Positions 8,205 to 16,683 of a DNA stretch of 36,988 nt are shown here, in pieces. Position 1 is the stretch's first letter. The number at the start of each line of letters is the position of its first letter. The translations under genes and the position numbers were made by a program. Source of the DNA: Treponema sp. (GTDB lineage: Bacteria; Spirochaetota; Spirochaetia; Treponematales; Breznakiellaceae); NCBI GenBank assembly GCA_031274035.1, contig JAISQR010000004.1, positions 1-36,988 on the forward strand. The letters are read 5' to 3'. Under the pieces are notes generated by a model. The model saw only the letters and a list, made by a program, of their open reading frames with translations. It did no database searches and had not been told where the DNA came from.

Positions 8205-8323
8205 ACCCTGAGAGGAAATTGCATAAGCTGTAATTGCTTAAATTATAAAAAATTAGTAATTTTCTCCAAAAGCCAGTTTCATTATTAGACTATGATACAA
8301 ATTTCGTTTAAGGAGTCGGGCCA

Positions 8324-9325
8324 ATGGCATCAACTATTGGTATAAAAATTGCTAATGGGGATTTTTATTCCATATTGGAAGAGAATTCTCAGGTAAAAAA
8401 AAAGCTCGTTCTTACCACCGTTCATAATCGTCAGAAGAGCGCCCAGATTGATCTTTACAAAAGTTATACAAAAACTATGGCGGACGCCCTGTATATAGGC
8501 AGTTTGGTTATCGAAAATATCAGTCCCAAAGTAAAAGGGGACCCTTCCATAGAACTGATCATCAACTCTAATGAGGATGGAGAAATTACCGCTGATGCTT
8601 ACGATAGGGATACTGCCTCAAAAGAACATCAGTACCTAACCGTATCCCTTAAATCCTTTGATGATGAAACAGCAGCCAATATTCCCGATTTTGAACTGGA
8701 GGAACTGGAATCAAGCTCTCCGCCGCGGGGACTCTACGAAAGGTACTCTTCAGCAAGGAATGGGGATAAAAAGGGAACGCCTTTGCTTATCGTGTTGATT
8801 GTTGGGCTGGTCCTTATCCTGCTCTGTCTGCTCCTCTGGTTTTTCTTTTTCCGTGGAAAGAAGAATGTCGCGGAGACGCAGTCTTCCCCGGTTGTTGTGC
8901 AGACCCAGATGGTTACACAGCAGCCCGTACCGCCGGTGGTTAGTCCGGTGCTGGCTGCTCCCCTACCCGAGCCGCCCGCATCAAGCCGGCCCTCCGTTCA
9001 GCCTTCTCTGCCGGCTGCATTCCAATCAGGGCCGTCCGCCCCGAGCGGAGCGCCGCCGGTAATCACCGCTCCGGCGGGACTGCCGGTCAGCCAGTCGGCA
9101 GCCCTCAGAACCAGGCCCGTGCCGCCGGTAGCTTCTTATAAAGTACCGGTTGTAATTCCCAAAGACGGCGCCGTATATAGGATACGCTGGGGGGATACCC
9201 TCTGGGATATAGCGGAATCCTTCTATCGCAATCCGTGGCTTTATCCCCGTATAGCCCGGTACAATAGTATTCGTAACCCCGACCTTATTATTTCAGGAAC
9301 AAACATCCGTGTCCCGTCCAGATAA
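8324..9325 (+). CDS. Membrane protein: Hsp70 substrate-binding-like domain, TM helix, LysM
   Basis: 333 residues with an unusual domain order. Residues 3-110 resemble the beta-sandwich substrate-binding domain of DnaK: the opening IGIKIANGDFYSILEENSQV matches the SLGIET-GG-M-LI-KNT pattern, and GDPSIELIINSNEDGEITADAYD matches G-PQIEV-FDID-DGIL-VSA-D. No ATPase domain precedes it. An acidic linker follows, then one TM helix (about 152-176) flanked by Lys/Arg, a long Pro/Val/Ser-rich spacer (about 185-280), and a C-terminal LysM (about 284-333; YRIRWGDTLWDIAESFY, NPDLIISGTNIRVP) that binds peptidoglycan. With no signal peptide, the N-terminus is likely cytoplasmic and the LysM periplasmic. AAGGAG precedes the ATG. 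It overlaps the lytic transglycosylase gene by 17 bases. The LysM is certain; the Hsp70 likeness is by eye. Confidence 0.85.
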   Translation: MASTIGIKIANGDFYSILEENSQVKKKLVLTTVHNRQKSAQIDLYKSYTKTMADALYIGSLVIENISPKVKGDPSIELIINSNEDGEITADAYDRDTASKEHQYLTVSLKSFDDETAANIPDFELEELESSSPPRGLYERYSSARNGDKKGTPLLIVLIVGLVLILLCLLLWFFFFRGKKNVAETQSSPVVVQTQMVTQQPVPPVVSPVLAAPLPEPPASSRPSVQPSLPAAFQSGPSAPSGAPPVITAPAGLPVSQSAALRTRPVPPVASYKVPVVIPKDGAVYRIRWGDTLWDIAESFYRNPWLYPRIARYNSIRNPDLIISGTNIRVPSR

Positions 9326-11846
9326 AAAGGAGCGCCTGCGGCTCCTCTGCTTCGGCAGCTTATTCTTCTATATATTTTCTTCCTGTAACGCGATGCCTCT
9401 TTTGGATATCCCCCGGAATGAAGCATTAAAGAGACTTAAAGAGGGGAATATTGCGTTTGTACTGGATGCAAAACCTGCCGCCATTATGCAACTCGGCAAG
9501 GCTAACCCCGAAGCGGCTTTTTATACCGGCCTTTTGGTCAAGGCGTCTGATGAATACCAGGTCAATTCAGAGATAGGCTTGCAGGAAGGGCTCTTCTTTG
9601 AAGCCGGTATTAACAGCCGATCCCCCAGAGTGCGCAGGGAAGCAGCATGGGAACTTATACCCCCCTTATTAAACGATGAAAGCCTGGCCGTCCGCATCCT
9701 TGAACGCCTTAACCGGAAAGGCCCCCCTCTCTTGGACAATAAAAATCTTAGGAATACCTCCGGCAAGGCCGCAGGTTCCAGATTGGTCTCCGACCAGACG
9801 CTCCGGGCGGCGGCGTTTTTTTCTCAGAGACGCTTTGCCGAAGTAATGCAACTCTATGAAAAAGCGCAGCCCCTCTGTTCATGGGACAGGGCCTTCTCCG
9901 TTATAGGCTCCTTTATCGCAGCATTAGAAACAACAACCCCGGTAGAAAAAACCGAAACCAGTACGGAAAGGCATGATACAAGGGATATTATAGACTTTTT
10001 CCTTACAAACCCTGTTGACGAGGCATACCTCTGGGCCAGGGATCAGCTTGAAATAATGCTGGAAGAAAACCCCGTTCTCCTTTCTGCCGGGGAACTTGCC
10101 GCGATAGACGGCAGAGCGGCCATTGCCCGCTCAAACTACGGCGGAGGTTTAAGGAATTTCAGGCCGGTGCTTGAAGGCCAGCCTGAACTATTTTTCCGCT
10201 ATCCTGATCTTATAATTGATCTGGGCAGGGCTTTTCAGTATTCCGGCGCACGGGAACAGGAAACCAGGGTACTGACGGACTGGGACAACCTGTTTGAAGC
10301 CGGCCCCCCGGGCAATTCCAGCCAGGCGGATAAACCTGAAACGAAAGCCCCTGAGAAAACAGACGCAAAACAGGGATTCAGCGTACCCCAACAGACTTGG
10401 GATGATCCCGCTCTCCCCCTTATCCGATACCGTCTGCTCCTCTATGCGGGAAGAATAGCGCGGCAGCGTTCCAGGCACGAAGAGGCCGCAGGCTTATTCC
10501 TCCGCGCACTTCCCTTTGCCCCCGGCCCCAAGGAGATAGATGCCTGTATATGGTACTTTCTGGACGAAAACCTCTCCTATCAACCGGAAAATACAGCCGG
10601 TATCGCACTTGAATACATATCCCGCTGGCAGGATGTCTCCTACTACGAGGACTTTCTGGATAACCTGTCATCGTATCTCTGTGCTCAAGGGCGGTGGAAA
10701 ACTTTGTTGCAACTGTTCTATGCGGTAAGGTCATCCGGTACATCAATCACCGCCCAGTATGCGTACATCATCGGTAGAGCCTTGCAGGAGGGGCTTTTAA
10801 CTGTAGAAGAACTGCGAACGGTAAGCATGGGGATCGGCACGGAACACCGAACACGGAACACGGTGAATACTGGGGATGGTACGCCAAAAGCGGATACGGC
10901 AGACGGTACAGGAAGCGCCGCAGGTGTAGAGGAAAACACGGCGGAAAGGGAAATGGCGGCCGGTTATTTTTTTAGGATAGCCAGGGATCCCAAGGCTGTA
11001 TTTTACTACCGGGTTTTAAGCTCCTCGCGTTTGGGGGAAAACCTTGTCCCTGTTGTTTTGGATGAGAAGGCCGCAAAGAAAAAGATCGATGTCAAAAAAT
11101 TTCCCCATGCAGACGATGTAACCTTCTTTCTCAACTTCTTTGAATACGGGGCCGCTTCGTTGCTCGCCCCCTATATCCTCAGCATGAAGGATGAACTTGG
11201 TATAGCCGAACTCCGCACTCTGGCCGATGCCTATGCGTCGGAGGGGTTCTGGTACGATGCCAACCGCGTCATCTCCTACTACGAAAACAGGGAAGACTAT
11301 GTCCCTACCCTTGAGGATATGCTTATCAATTACCCGCACCCTCTGTCTGAACTAATAGAAGGCCGCGCCCTGGAAATGGGCCTTCCGGCGCCCCTGCTCT
11401 ACGGTCTTATACGCACGGAAAGTTTCTTCCAGCCGGAAGTCGTATCCAGGGCCGGAGCCGTAGGCATGACCCAGCTTATGCCGGCGACTGCTATAGATAT
11501 AGCAGGCCGTATGGCAAAGGCAAATCTGCCCAATTATATAAAAAACGGCGCGGTTGATATGAAAGATCCGGCGATTAATATCCATATAGGCGCTTTCTAT
11601 CTGAATTATCTTATCAATAACCTCAAAAGTCCTATACTGGCCCTTGCGGCCTACAATGGCGGTATGGGCAGGGTTAGACGTTGGCGTGGATCCCAGAGCG
11701 CCTTGAGCGAAGATCTCTTCATCGAAACCATAGAATTCCGCGAAACACGCATGTACGGCAAACGTATCCTGGGTTCGGCGGCAATTTATGGATATCTTTA
11801 TTACGGTATGAGTATGGAGGCTGTAATAGCCGATATATGTAAATAA
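9309..11846 (+). CDS. Soluble lytic murein transglycosylase (Slt70-like lipoprotein)
   Basis: 845-residue murein-cleaving lipoprotein. The start is GTG at 9309, inside the end of the LysM gene. It gives a short basic leader and a hydrophobic stretch ending in FSSC, a spirochaete-type lipobox with Cys about residue 26, supporting this start. The middle (about 60-640) is helical and repeat-like, as in the superhelical Slt70 body. The C-terminal goose-lysozyme-like SLT domain (about 680-830) shows catalytic Glu704 in RTESFFQPE, AVGMTQLMPAT and ALAAYNGG. It cleaves the MurNAc-GlcNAc bond with 1,6-anhydro product. A Gly/Thr/Asp-rich linker near residues 505-545 contains a heptamer tandem repeat in the DNA. 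Overlap with the LysM gene suggests joint work on the cell wall. Confidence 0.92.
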   Translation: MSRPDKKERLRLLCFGSLFFYIFSSCNAMPLLDIPRNEALKRLKEGNIAFVLDAKPAAIMQLGKANPEAAFYTGLLVKASDEYQVNSEIGLQEGLFFEAGINSRSPRVRREAAWELIPPLLNDESLAVRILERLNRKGPPLLDNKNLRNTSGKAAGSRLVSDQTLRAAAFFSQRRFAEVMQLYEKAQPLCSWDRAFSVIGSFIAALETTTPVEKTETSTERHDTRDIIDFFLTNPVDEAYLWARDQLEIMLEENPVLLSAGELAAIDGRAAIARSNYGGGLRNFRPVLEGQPELFFRYPDLIIDLGRAFQYSGAREQETRVLTDWDNLFEAGPPGNSSQADKPETKAPEKTDAKQGFSVPQQTWDDPALPLIRYRLLLYAGRIARQRSRHEEAAGLFLRALPFAPGPKEIDACIWYFLDENLSYQPENTAGIALEYISRWQDVSYYEDFLDNLSSYLCAQGRWKTLLQLFYAVRSSGTSITAQYAYIIGRALQEGLLTVEELRTVSMGIGTEHRTRNTVNTGDGTPKADTADGTGSAAGVEENTAEREMAAGYFFRIARDPKAVFYYRVLSSSRLGENLVPVVLDEKAAKKKIDVKKFPHADDVTFFLNFFEYGAASLLAPYILSMKDELGIAELRTLADAYASEGFWYDANRVISYYENREDYVPTLEDMLINYPHPLSELIEGRALEMGLPAPLLYGLIRTESFFQPEVVSRAGAVGMTQLMPATAIDIAGRMAKANLPNYIKNGAVDMKDPAINIHIGAFYLNYLINNLKSPILALAAYNGGMGRVRRWRGSQSALSEDLFIETIEFRETRMYGKRILGSAAIYGYLYYGMSMEAVIADICK
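10840..10863 (+). repeat. Heptamer tandem repeat inside the transglycosylase gene
   Basis: About 3.4 copies of CGGAACA (one copy CCGAACA) within the coding sequence. It encodes part of a low-complexity Thr/Arg/Asn linker. The unit is not a multiple of three, so loss or gain of one unit would shift the frame. Confidence 0.7.
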
Positions 11847-11913
11847 AGATATTGGAGGTTCAGGCCATTTTACGGCAGCCTAACCTTCATCATATAAATG
11901 GGGAGATGTATTT

Positions 11914-14685
11914 TTGAGTCAGCATTATTTCACCAATTTACTGAACGAGGACGGACCCGAATTCCGCATGGCGGCTATAGGCGGGGCCGTCCTGTTGGGC
12001 ATTGTCTCTGTTTTGTTATGTTTTTCGATGATAGGCGCTCTTTTTCATACTTCCTGGATTATTATCGGGCCCGGTCTCTTTTTTATTACTTCTTACGGCA
12101 TATTGGCCCTTGTTATACCCGCATTTCTCTTCTATGCGGCCTTTATCCTTGCGGAGAACGACTACCGCCCTGACCGTATCTTTATCCTTGCTTGCAGCAT
12201 AGTCCCCTTCCTGACCCTTGCCCTCGGTTTCTCCCTTATTCGCGGTTTCGATACCTATGCGGAAAAATCGGTCTTTGTCAACCTTGCGGGAAGGACGGGC
12301 CTGAGCCTCATCATACTTCTCATAACCACCATTGAGGTGTTAGGTATTGCCTTACTAAAGTTTCTGTTCTTCCCCTACAGATCCGAAAATCAGGGAACAG
12401 CATCTGGCGGTAAAAAACGGAAGGGTTTCGGCATACATATCACTTCCAGTCTCAAAATTAGGGAGATATATATGGGAGCTGCTGCTGAAAAAAATAATGA
12501 AAACGCGGAACGGCAAAAGCGCTGCTTTCAGTTTCCTAAACTAAAACCCCTTGCAAGTTCCCTGGCGTTTGAGGAATTTGACCGGATAGTGCAGCCTCGT
12601 GCGGAGGGTAATGATGAGTACGGGCAAACGGAAAATAGCCTTGTAGTTCAAACCCAGTTCCGTCCGCCTGCTATTCGGGAAGATGCTTTCCCTACTTTGA
12701 TCAGCCCCGCTTCAGGGTATGGTAAATTTTCGTCCAATCCCGCTTCCCCTTATATGCCGGACCATGCTCAGGGGCCGGAAATACCTCCGCATATGCAGGA
12801 AGAACCTGCAAGGGTTTATTTTATTCCGCCTTCCCCCCCGTATGAGGATAATACGGGGGCGCCAATTTCCCCGTCTACGGGCTGGGGAGGGATATCCGGC
12901 CCGAAAGAACTACAGGCAGAAAACGCCTGGGGTAGATGCGGTAAGGCGGTAGATGTCCTGGAAAACATGGCTGGTGTGCCCGATTCTGCCGGGAATACGA
13001 TTCCTTCCCCTGTTGACGAGAATGTTCCTGCTCTGGCTGGTAAAGAAAGTCTTCACTCTCACGAATTTTCAGGCTATAGCGATCCCTATATACAGCCGGC
13101 GGCCAGGGGGTTGTCAAACCGATCCTCAGCCGTTACTGCCGGAATGCAGAATAGCCCCCGCCCCGGGCATGCTGCTGGTTCCAAGCCCCCCCAGGATACA
13201 CTTCAGAGTACACGGAATAAAGAGGCATCCTCAGCCGTTCAGCAAATTCCCCCTTCCTCCAAAGCACGCATCCCCTATGCTATACCGGTTGAGGGCATAC
13301 TTACCCAGTACCCGGACGGTCAATACTGGATCATCGACCAGGCTACCCGCGAAGCGGCGTTGATCCTCAAGGAGACCCTCCGCGAATTCAAGATACAGGC
13401 CGAAGTTACCGGCATACGGAAGGGGCCTGTTATCACTATGTTCGAGATACTGCCCGCGCCTGGGGTAAAGCTATCCCGTATTGTGAACCTTCAGGACAAT
13501 ATAGCCCTGCGCCTTGCCGCTTCGTCGGTACGGATTGTCGCGCCCATTCCAGGCAAACATGCGGTAGGTATAGAAGTGCCCAATGCCAAACGGAATATTG
13601 TTTCTTTTAGGGAGATTATCGAAGGAGAGCTTCAGCGGGAAGGGCGGAAGCCGGAAATCCCCGTAGCCTTGGGCAAAGATATCACCGGGGAGGCCCAAAC
13701 CATAGATCTTGTGCAGATGCCCCATCTTCTTATCGCAGGTTCTACCGGATCGGGAAAATCGGTCTGTGTCAATTCGATGATCCTCTCTATCCTCTATCAG
13801 CGGGCTCCGGCGGAATGTAGGCTTATCCTTATAGATCCAAAAATCGTAGAACTTAAACTGTATAACGACATTCCGCACCTTTTAACGCCGGTTATCACCG
13901 AGCCCAAAAAGGCGTTTCAGGCTTTGCAGTACCTTATATTTGAGATGGAAAGACGCTACGCCTGCCTTGACTCTATGGGTGTCAGGGACATTAAAAGCTA
14001 TAACCGCCGCATCCGCGAGCGGGGTATTGCCGCAGAACACATGCCCTATATTGTGGTAGTGATAGATGAATTTGCCGATCTTATGGCCACTACCGGCAAG
14101 GAACTGGAATCTACCGTCGCCCGCCTTGCCGCCATGTCGCGTGCGGTCGGTATTCACCTGGTACTGGCAACGCAGAGACCTTCTATTGATGTGATAACCG
14201 GCCTTATCAAGGCAAATATTCCAAGCCGTATTGCATTTATGGTAGCCAGCAAGATGGACAGCCGTATCATTATAGATATGGTCGGTGCGGAAAAACTTCT
14301 TGGCAAAGGCGACTTGCTCTACGCTGGCGCGGTGGATCCCTTCCCCATCCGTATGCAGGGGGCTTATGTTTCCGAAGACGAAGTAGAAAATGTTGTAGAG
14401 TATGTTAAAACCCTCGGATCGCCGGATTACATTGACGAGGAGATATTCTACGATGATGATGAAGACGAGGCAAGCCCCAGTCTCTATTCCGAAGGAGACG
14501 ATCCGCTCTATGAAAAGGCTATAGAAATCGTTACCCAGCAGGGAAAGGCCAGCGCCAGCTACATTCAGCGCCGTCTCAAGATAGGGTATAACCGGGCGGC
14601 GCGGCTTGTAGAAGAGATGGAAAAACGCGGTGTAGTCGGCCCAGCCCAGGGCTCCAAGCCGCGGGAGCTTCTGCGGGGGATATAG
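11914..14685 (+). CDS. ftsK: DNA translocase FtsK
   Basis: 923-residue division-site DNA pump that segregates chromosome ends and activates XerCD at dif. The N-terminal membrane part (about 20-155) has four helices. A Pro/Ser-rich linker spans about 165-445. The motor has an alpha domain from about 450, Walker A AGSTGSGKS (608-616), Walker B YIVVVIDEFADLMA, and ATQRPSIDVITGLIKANIPSR. The C-terminal gamma winged helix (about 860-920; YIQRRLKIGYNRAARLVEEME) reads KOPS-type sites. The start is TTG at 11914 with GGGGAG eight bases upstream; the ATG at 11898 is in another frame. It is 67 bases after the transglycosylase and probably in the same transcript. A 19-base repeat, GAGTTTGTTGCACTTTGGT, begins inside the stop codon. 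Confidence 0.95.
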   Translation: MSQHYFTNLLNEDGPEFRMAAIGGAVLLGIVSVLLCFSMIGALFHTSWIIIGPGLFFITSYGILALVIPAFLFYAAFILAENDYRPDRIFILACSIVPFLTLALGFSLIRGFDTYAEKSVFVNLAGRTGLSLIILLITTIEVLGIALLKFLFFPYRSENQGTASGGKKRKGFGIHITSSLKIREIYMGAAAEKNNENAERQKRCFQFPKLKPLASSLAFEEFDRIVQPRAEGNDEYGQTENSLVVQTQFRPPAIREDAFPTLISPASGYGKFSSNPASPYMPDHAQGPEIPPHMQEEPARVYFIPPSPPYEDNTGAPISPSTGWGGISGPKELQAENAWGRCGKAVDVLENMAGVPDSAGNTIPSPVDENVPALAGKESLHSHEFSGYSDPYIQPAARGLSNRSSAVTAGMQNSPRPGHAAGSKPPQDTLQSTRNKEASSAVQQIPPSSKARIPYAIPVEGILTQYPDGQYWIIDQATREAALILKETLREFKIQAEVTGIRKGPVITMFEILPAPGVKLSRIVNLQDNIALRLAASSVRIVAPIPGKHAVGIEVPNAKRNIVSFREIIEGELQREGRKPEIPVALGKDITGEAQTIDLVQMPHLLIAGSTGSGKSVCVNSMILSILYQRAPAECRLILIDPKIVELKLYNDIPHLLTPVITEPKKAFQALQYLIFEMERRYACLDSMGVRDIKSYNRRIRERGIAAEHMPYIVVVIDEFADLMATTGKELESTVARLAAMSRAVGIHLVLATQRPSIDVITGLIKANIPSRIAFMVASKMDSRIIIDMVGAEKLLGKGDLLYAGAVDPFPIRMQGAYVSEDEVENVVEYVKTLGSPDYIDEEIFYDDDEDEASPSLYSEGDDPLYEKAIEIVTQQGKASASYIQRRLKIGYNRAARLVEEMEKRGVVGPAQGSKPRELLRGI

Positions 14686-14703
14686 AGTTTGTTGCACTTT
14701 GGT
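14685..14703 (+). repeat. Gene-end repeat after ftsK
   Basis: GAGTTTGTTGCACTTTGGT starts at the last base of the ftsK stop. Its first 15 bases recur in the same position after the phoR stop (980-966, minus), and its CTTTGGT end resembles the GACTTTGGTG flank of the palindromes at 16.5 and 36.9 kb. Here the palindrome itself is absent. Confidence 0.6.
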
Positions 14704-15062
14704 AAAAAACAACATTGTTTTCGGAGAGTAGCCCGAATTTATTCCCCATATCGAGTGGAAATGGGTTCATTTTGTCCCCTTCCGCAGATGTACCGTGCGG
14801 TTGCGTCCGTAGGCCGCCTGTTGTATCAGCCGGGAGCTGAATATCCCGGGGAACCGGATGCTGCGGACCTGCGGTCTGAAAATTGGACATTGTCCCGATT
14901 CTACCTGCTGCATTTTACCTGTACTCCAGGGCATTGCAGGTTTTCATTTAAACCCTTTGTACCTGCCTGTAGAGGTAATCGCTAAGAATGCAAAATTTTC
15001 AGGGTATTTCTTCTTTGTGTACTTTGCGTTTTCTCTTAACTTATTGATAGTGATCTATAATA
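14686..15062. other. Convergent intergenic region, ftsK / MATE gene
   Basis: 377 bases between two convergent genes. After the gene-end repeat, about 14750-14900 is G+C-richer and gives short open frames on both strands that match nothing I know. It includes a small inverted repeat CCGGGA / TCCCGG at about 14830-14850. About 14900-15060 is A+T-rich. No clear T-run terminator, tRNA or conserved small RNA was recognised. Confidence 0.5.
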
Positions 15063-16433
15063 TTATTCCAACCGGTTAATCCGCTTTATCTCACGGAACA
15101 TAATGATTGCCGAAAGCACCGTAGCCCCCGCATCAGCGGCGGGCATGGCGGAAAAAACGCCGAGGATGCCGAAAAAACGGGGGAGGATCAGGAGGAGGGG
15201 AATGAATAACAGTATCTGCCGGGATAAACTTAATATTGTACCCTGTAGGGGTTTTCCTATGGCCTGGAAAAAATTGGAGGTGATAATCTGAAAACCTAGG
15301 GCGGGCATAAAAAGGGTACATATCCGTAAAACGCGGATGCCTAAGTCCATAAGTTCCCCCTGTTCATTGCGGAAGACGGCAATAAAGAAACCGGGGAAAA
15401 GCTGTATTAGTATAAAGCCCAGGCTTACGAAGAGGGTGCTAAAAACAACCGCCAGTTTGTAGGTTTTTTTAACCCTGCCGTATTTTTTCGCTCCGTAGTT
15501 ATACCCGATAATGGGCTGGGCCCCCTGATTCAGGCCCTGAAGAGGCATGAAAACCATCACCAGGATACTGTACACGATTCCCATAGCGGATACAGCCACA
15601 TCGCCGCCATAAAAAAACAGGGAACGGTTCAGCAGGATATTTACAAGCCCTACGGCTAACTGCATGGCAAAGGGGGCAAAGCCGATGGCCATTATTTTGA
15701 GGGAAAGATTCCGCGTAAGTTTCATGTCCTGGATGCGGAAACGGAGTTTGGTATACCGGGAATTGAAATAGAATATTACCCATAAAAAGGAGATAAACTG
15801 CGAGATGATCGTTGCCCAGGCCGCGCCCGCAATACCCCAGCCGAAACCGAAAATAAAAATGGGGTCCAGGATAATGTTTATCACTGCCCCAAGAATCTGG
15901 GTAAACATGGATGTCCGCGGGTGGCCGTCGGAGCGGATAAAATGGTTGATCCCTGGACCCATAGCGCTGAAGATACCGCCGTAGAGGATAATCCGCAAAT
16001 AGGTTTTTGCATAGGGAAAAACCGCCTCGCTAGCCCCCAGCACGTCAATGAGGACGGTATCCATGAAGATCATAAGGATAACAATCACGATAGCCGGAAT
16101 CAGGAAAAGGAGCGCAAGGGCATGGCCCATGATTTTTTCCACCTCGTCCCTGCGGCCCTCTCCGAGACGGATAGAAAAAAGGGAGTTAGCCCCAATACCG
16201 ATTAACATAGAAGAGGCCATCAGGATCATCATCAGAGGCATGGCAATGGTTATTCCCGCTATCCCCAGAGGATCCACCCCCTGCCCGACATAGATACGAT
16301 CAACGATGTTATAAACCGCGTTTACCAGCATACCGATGATTGCCGGTATAGAAAAGTCAAAAAGCAGTTTTCCTATTTTTTCAGTTCCGATTCTGTCCGT
16401 AGGATCAACGGTAGTAGTAGGTTTCATATACAT
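15063..16433 (-). CDS. MATE family multidrug/cation efflux protein
   Basis: 456-residue inner-membrane protein with twelve predicted helices in two MATE halves. The N-terminal half has FSIPAIIGMLVNAVYNIVDRIYVGQ, the classic MatE opening, and DPLGIAGITIAMPLMM. The second half has MPLQGLNQGAQPIIGYNYGAKKYGR, also diagnostic. It exports cationic drugs or metabolites with Na+ or H+ coupling; the substrate cannot be read from sequence. It stands alone on the minus strand. The start could be Met1 or Met3; neither has a strong ribosome-binding site. Confidence 0.92.
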   Translation of the reverse strand: MYMKPTTTVDPTDRIGTEKIGKLLFDFSIPAIIGMLVNAVYNIVDRIYVGQGVDPLGIAGITIAMPLMMILMASSMLIGIGANSLFSIRLGEGRRDEVEKIMGHALALLFLIPAIVIVILMIFMDTVLIDVLGASEAVFPYAKTYLRIILYGGIFSAMGPGINHFIRSDGHPRTSMFTQILGAVINIILDPIFIFGFGWGIAGAAWATIISQFISFLWVIFYFNSRYTKLRFRIQDMKLTRNLSLKIMAIGFAPFAMQLAVGLVNILLNRSLFFYGGDVAVSAMGIVYSILVMVFMPLQGLNQGAQPIIGYNYGAKKYGRVKKTYKLAVVFSTLFVSLGFILIQLFPGFFIAVFRNEQGELMDLGIRVLRICTLFMPALGFQIITSNFFQAIGKPLQGTILSLSRQILLFIPLLLILPRFFGILGVFSAMPAADAGATVLSAIIMFREIKRINRLE

Positions 16434-16524
16434 GAGTATAGCCGGAAGGGGCGGCGGATACCAAGATACCGCGGCTCCTCCTTTATACTATTTTACGCGC
16501 ATACTGCTCGTACATATTGATCGA

Positions 16525-16550
16525 AATTTTTGCATGAATATGCAAAAATT
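16525..16550. repeat. Dispersed long palindrome, copy 2
   Basis: 11-base arms (16525-16535 and 16540-16550; AATTTTTGCAT and its reverse complement) around the loop GAAT. On the minus strand it is preceded by GCCTGTGGGACTTTGGTG, which also precedes copy 3 (36890-36917, plus), and is followed by CGAT-AA as in that copy. It lies between the divergent MATE and metH genes. Confidence 0.7.
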
Positions 16551-16570
16551 CACCAAAGTCCCACAGGCCC

Positions 16571-16620
16571 CTAATATTCCTCTGCCCATGGGGCATTTTA
16601 TCAGAAAGTTTCGTAAGAGT
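16571..16620 (+). repeat. Dispersed repeat element B, copy 2
   Basis: CTAATATTCC, then a CCATGG core and ATTTTATCAGAAAGTTT, nearly the same as 779-834. It ends about 65 bases before the metH start, so it may be part of the metH leader or promoter region. No open frame is seen. Confidence 0.65.
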
Positions 16621-16683
16621 AAAATTGCTGCTGCCATAGGCTTAATAGTTGTATTCCCTCTCATTATCTGATAAGTTTATTAT

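Larger units (their letters stand above)
7935..8323. other. Divergent intergenic region, pstS / LysM protein
   Basis: 389 bases without a gene, holding the promoters of the phosphate operon (leftward) and of the LysM-transglycosylase-ftsK block (rightward). It contains GTTA-type repeats near pstS, an A+T-rich hairpin at 8119-8139, a longer hairpin with a T-run at 8172-8204, and a possible TATGAT -10 at 8291-8296 for the rightward gene. No RNA gene was recognised. Confidence 0.6.

Noticed and set aside
13882-14715. Minus-strand open frame of 277 codons
   Set aside because: Antisense to the FtsK motor; arises from its codon pattern.
14689-14985. Plus-strand 98-codon frame after ftsK
   Set aside because: Begins in the gene-end repeat, has no ribosome-binding site and no family resemblance.
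16434-16683. Cobalamin or SAM riboswitch in the metH leader
   Set aside because: Looked for the conserved B12-box and SAM-I cores; only the two dispersed repeats are present.
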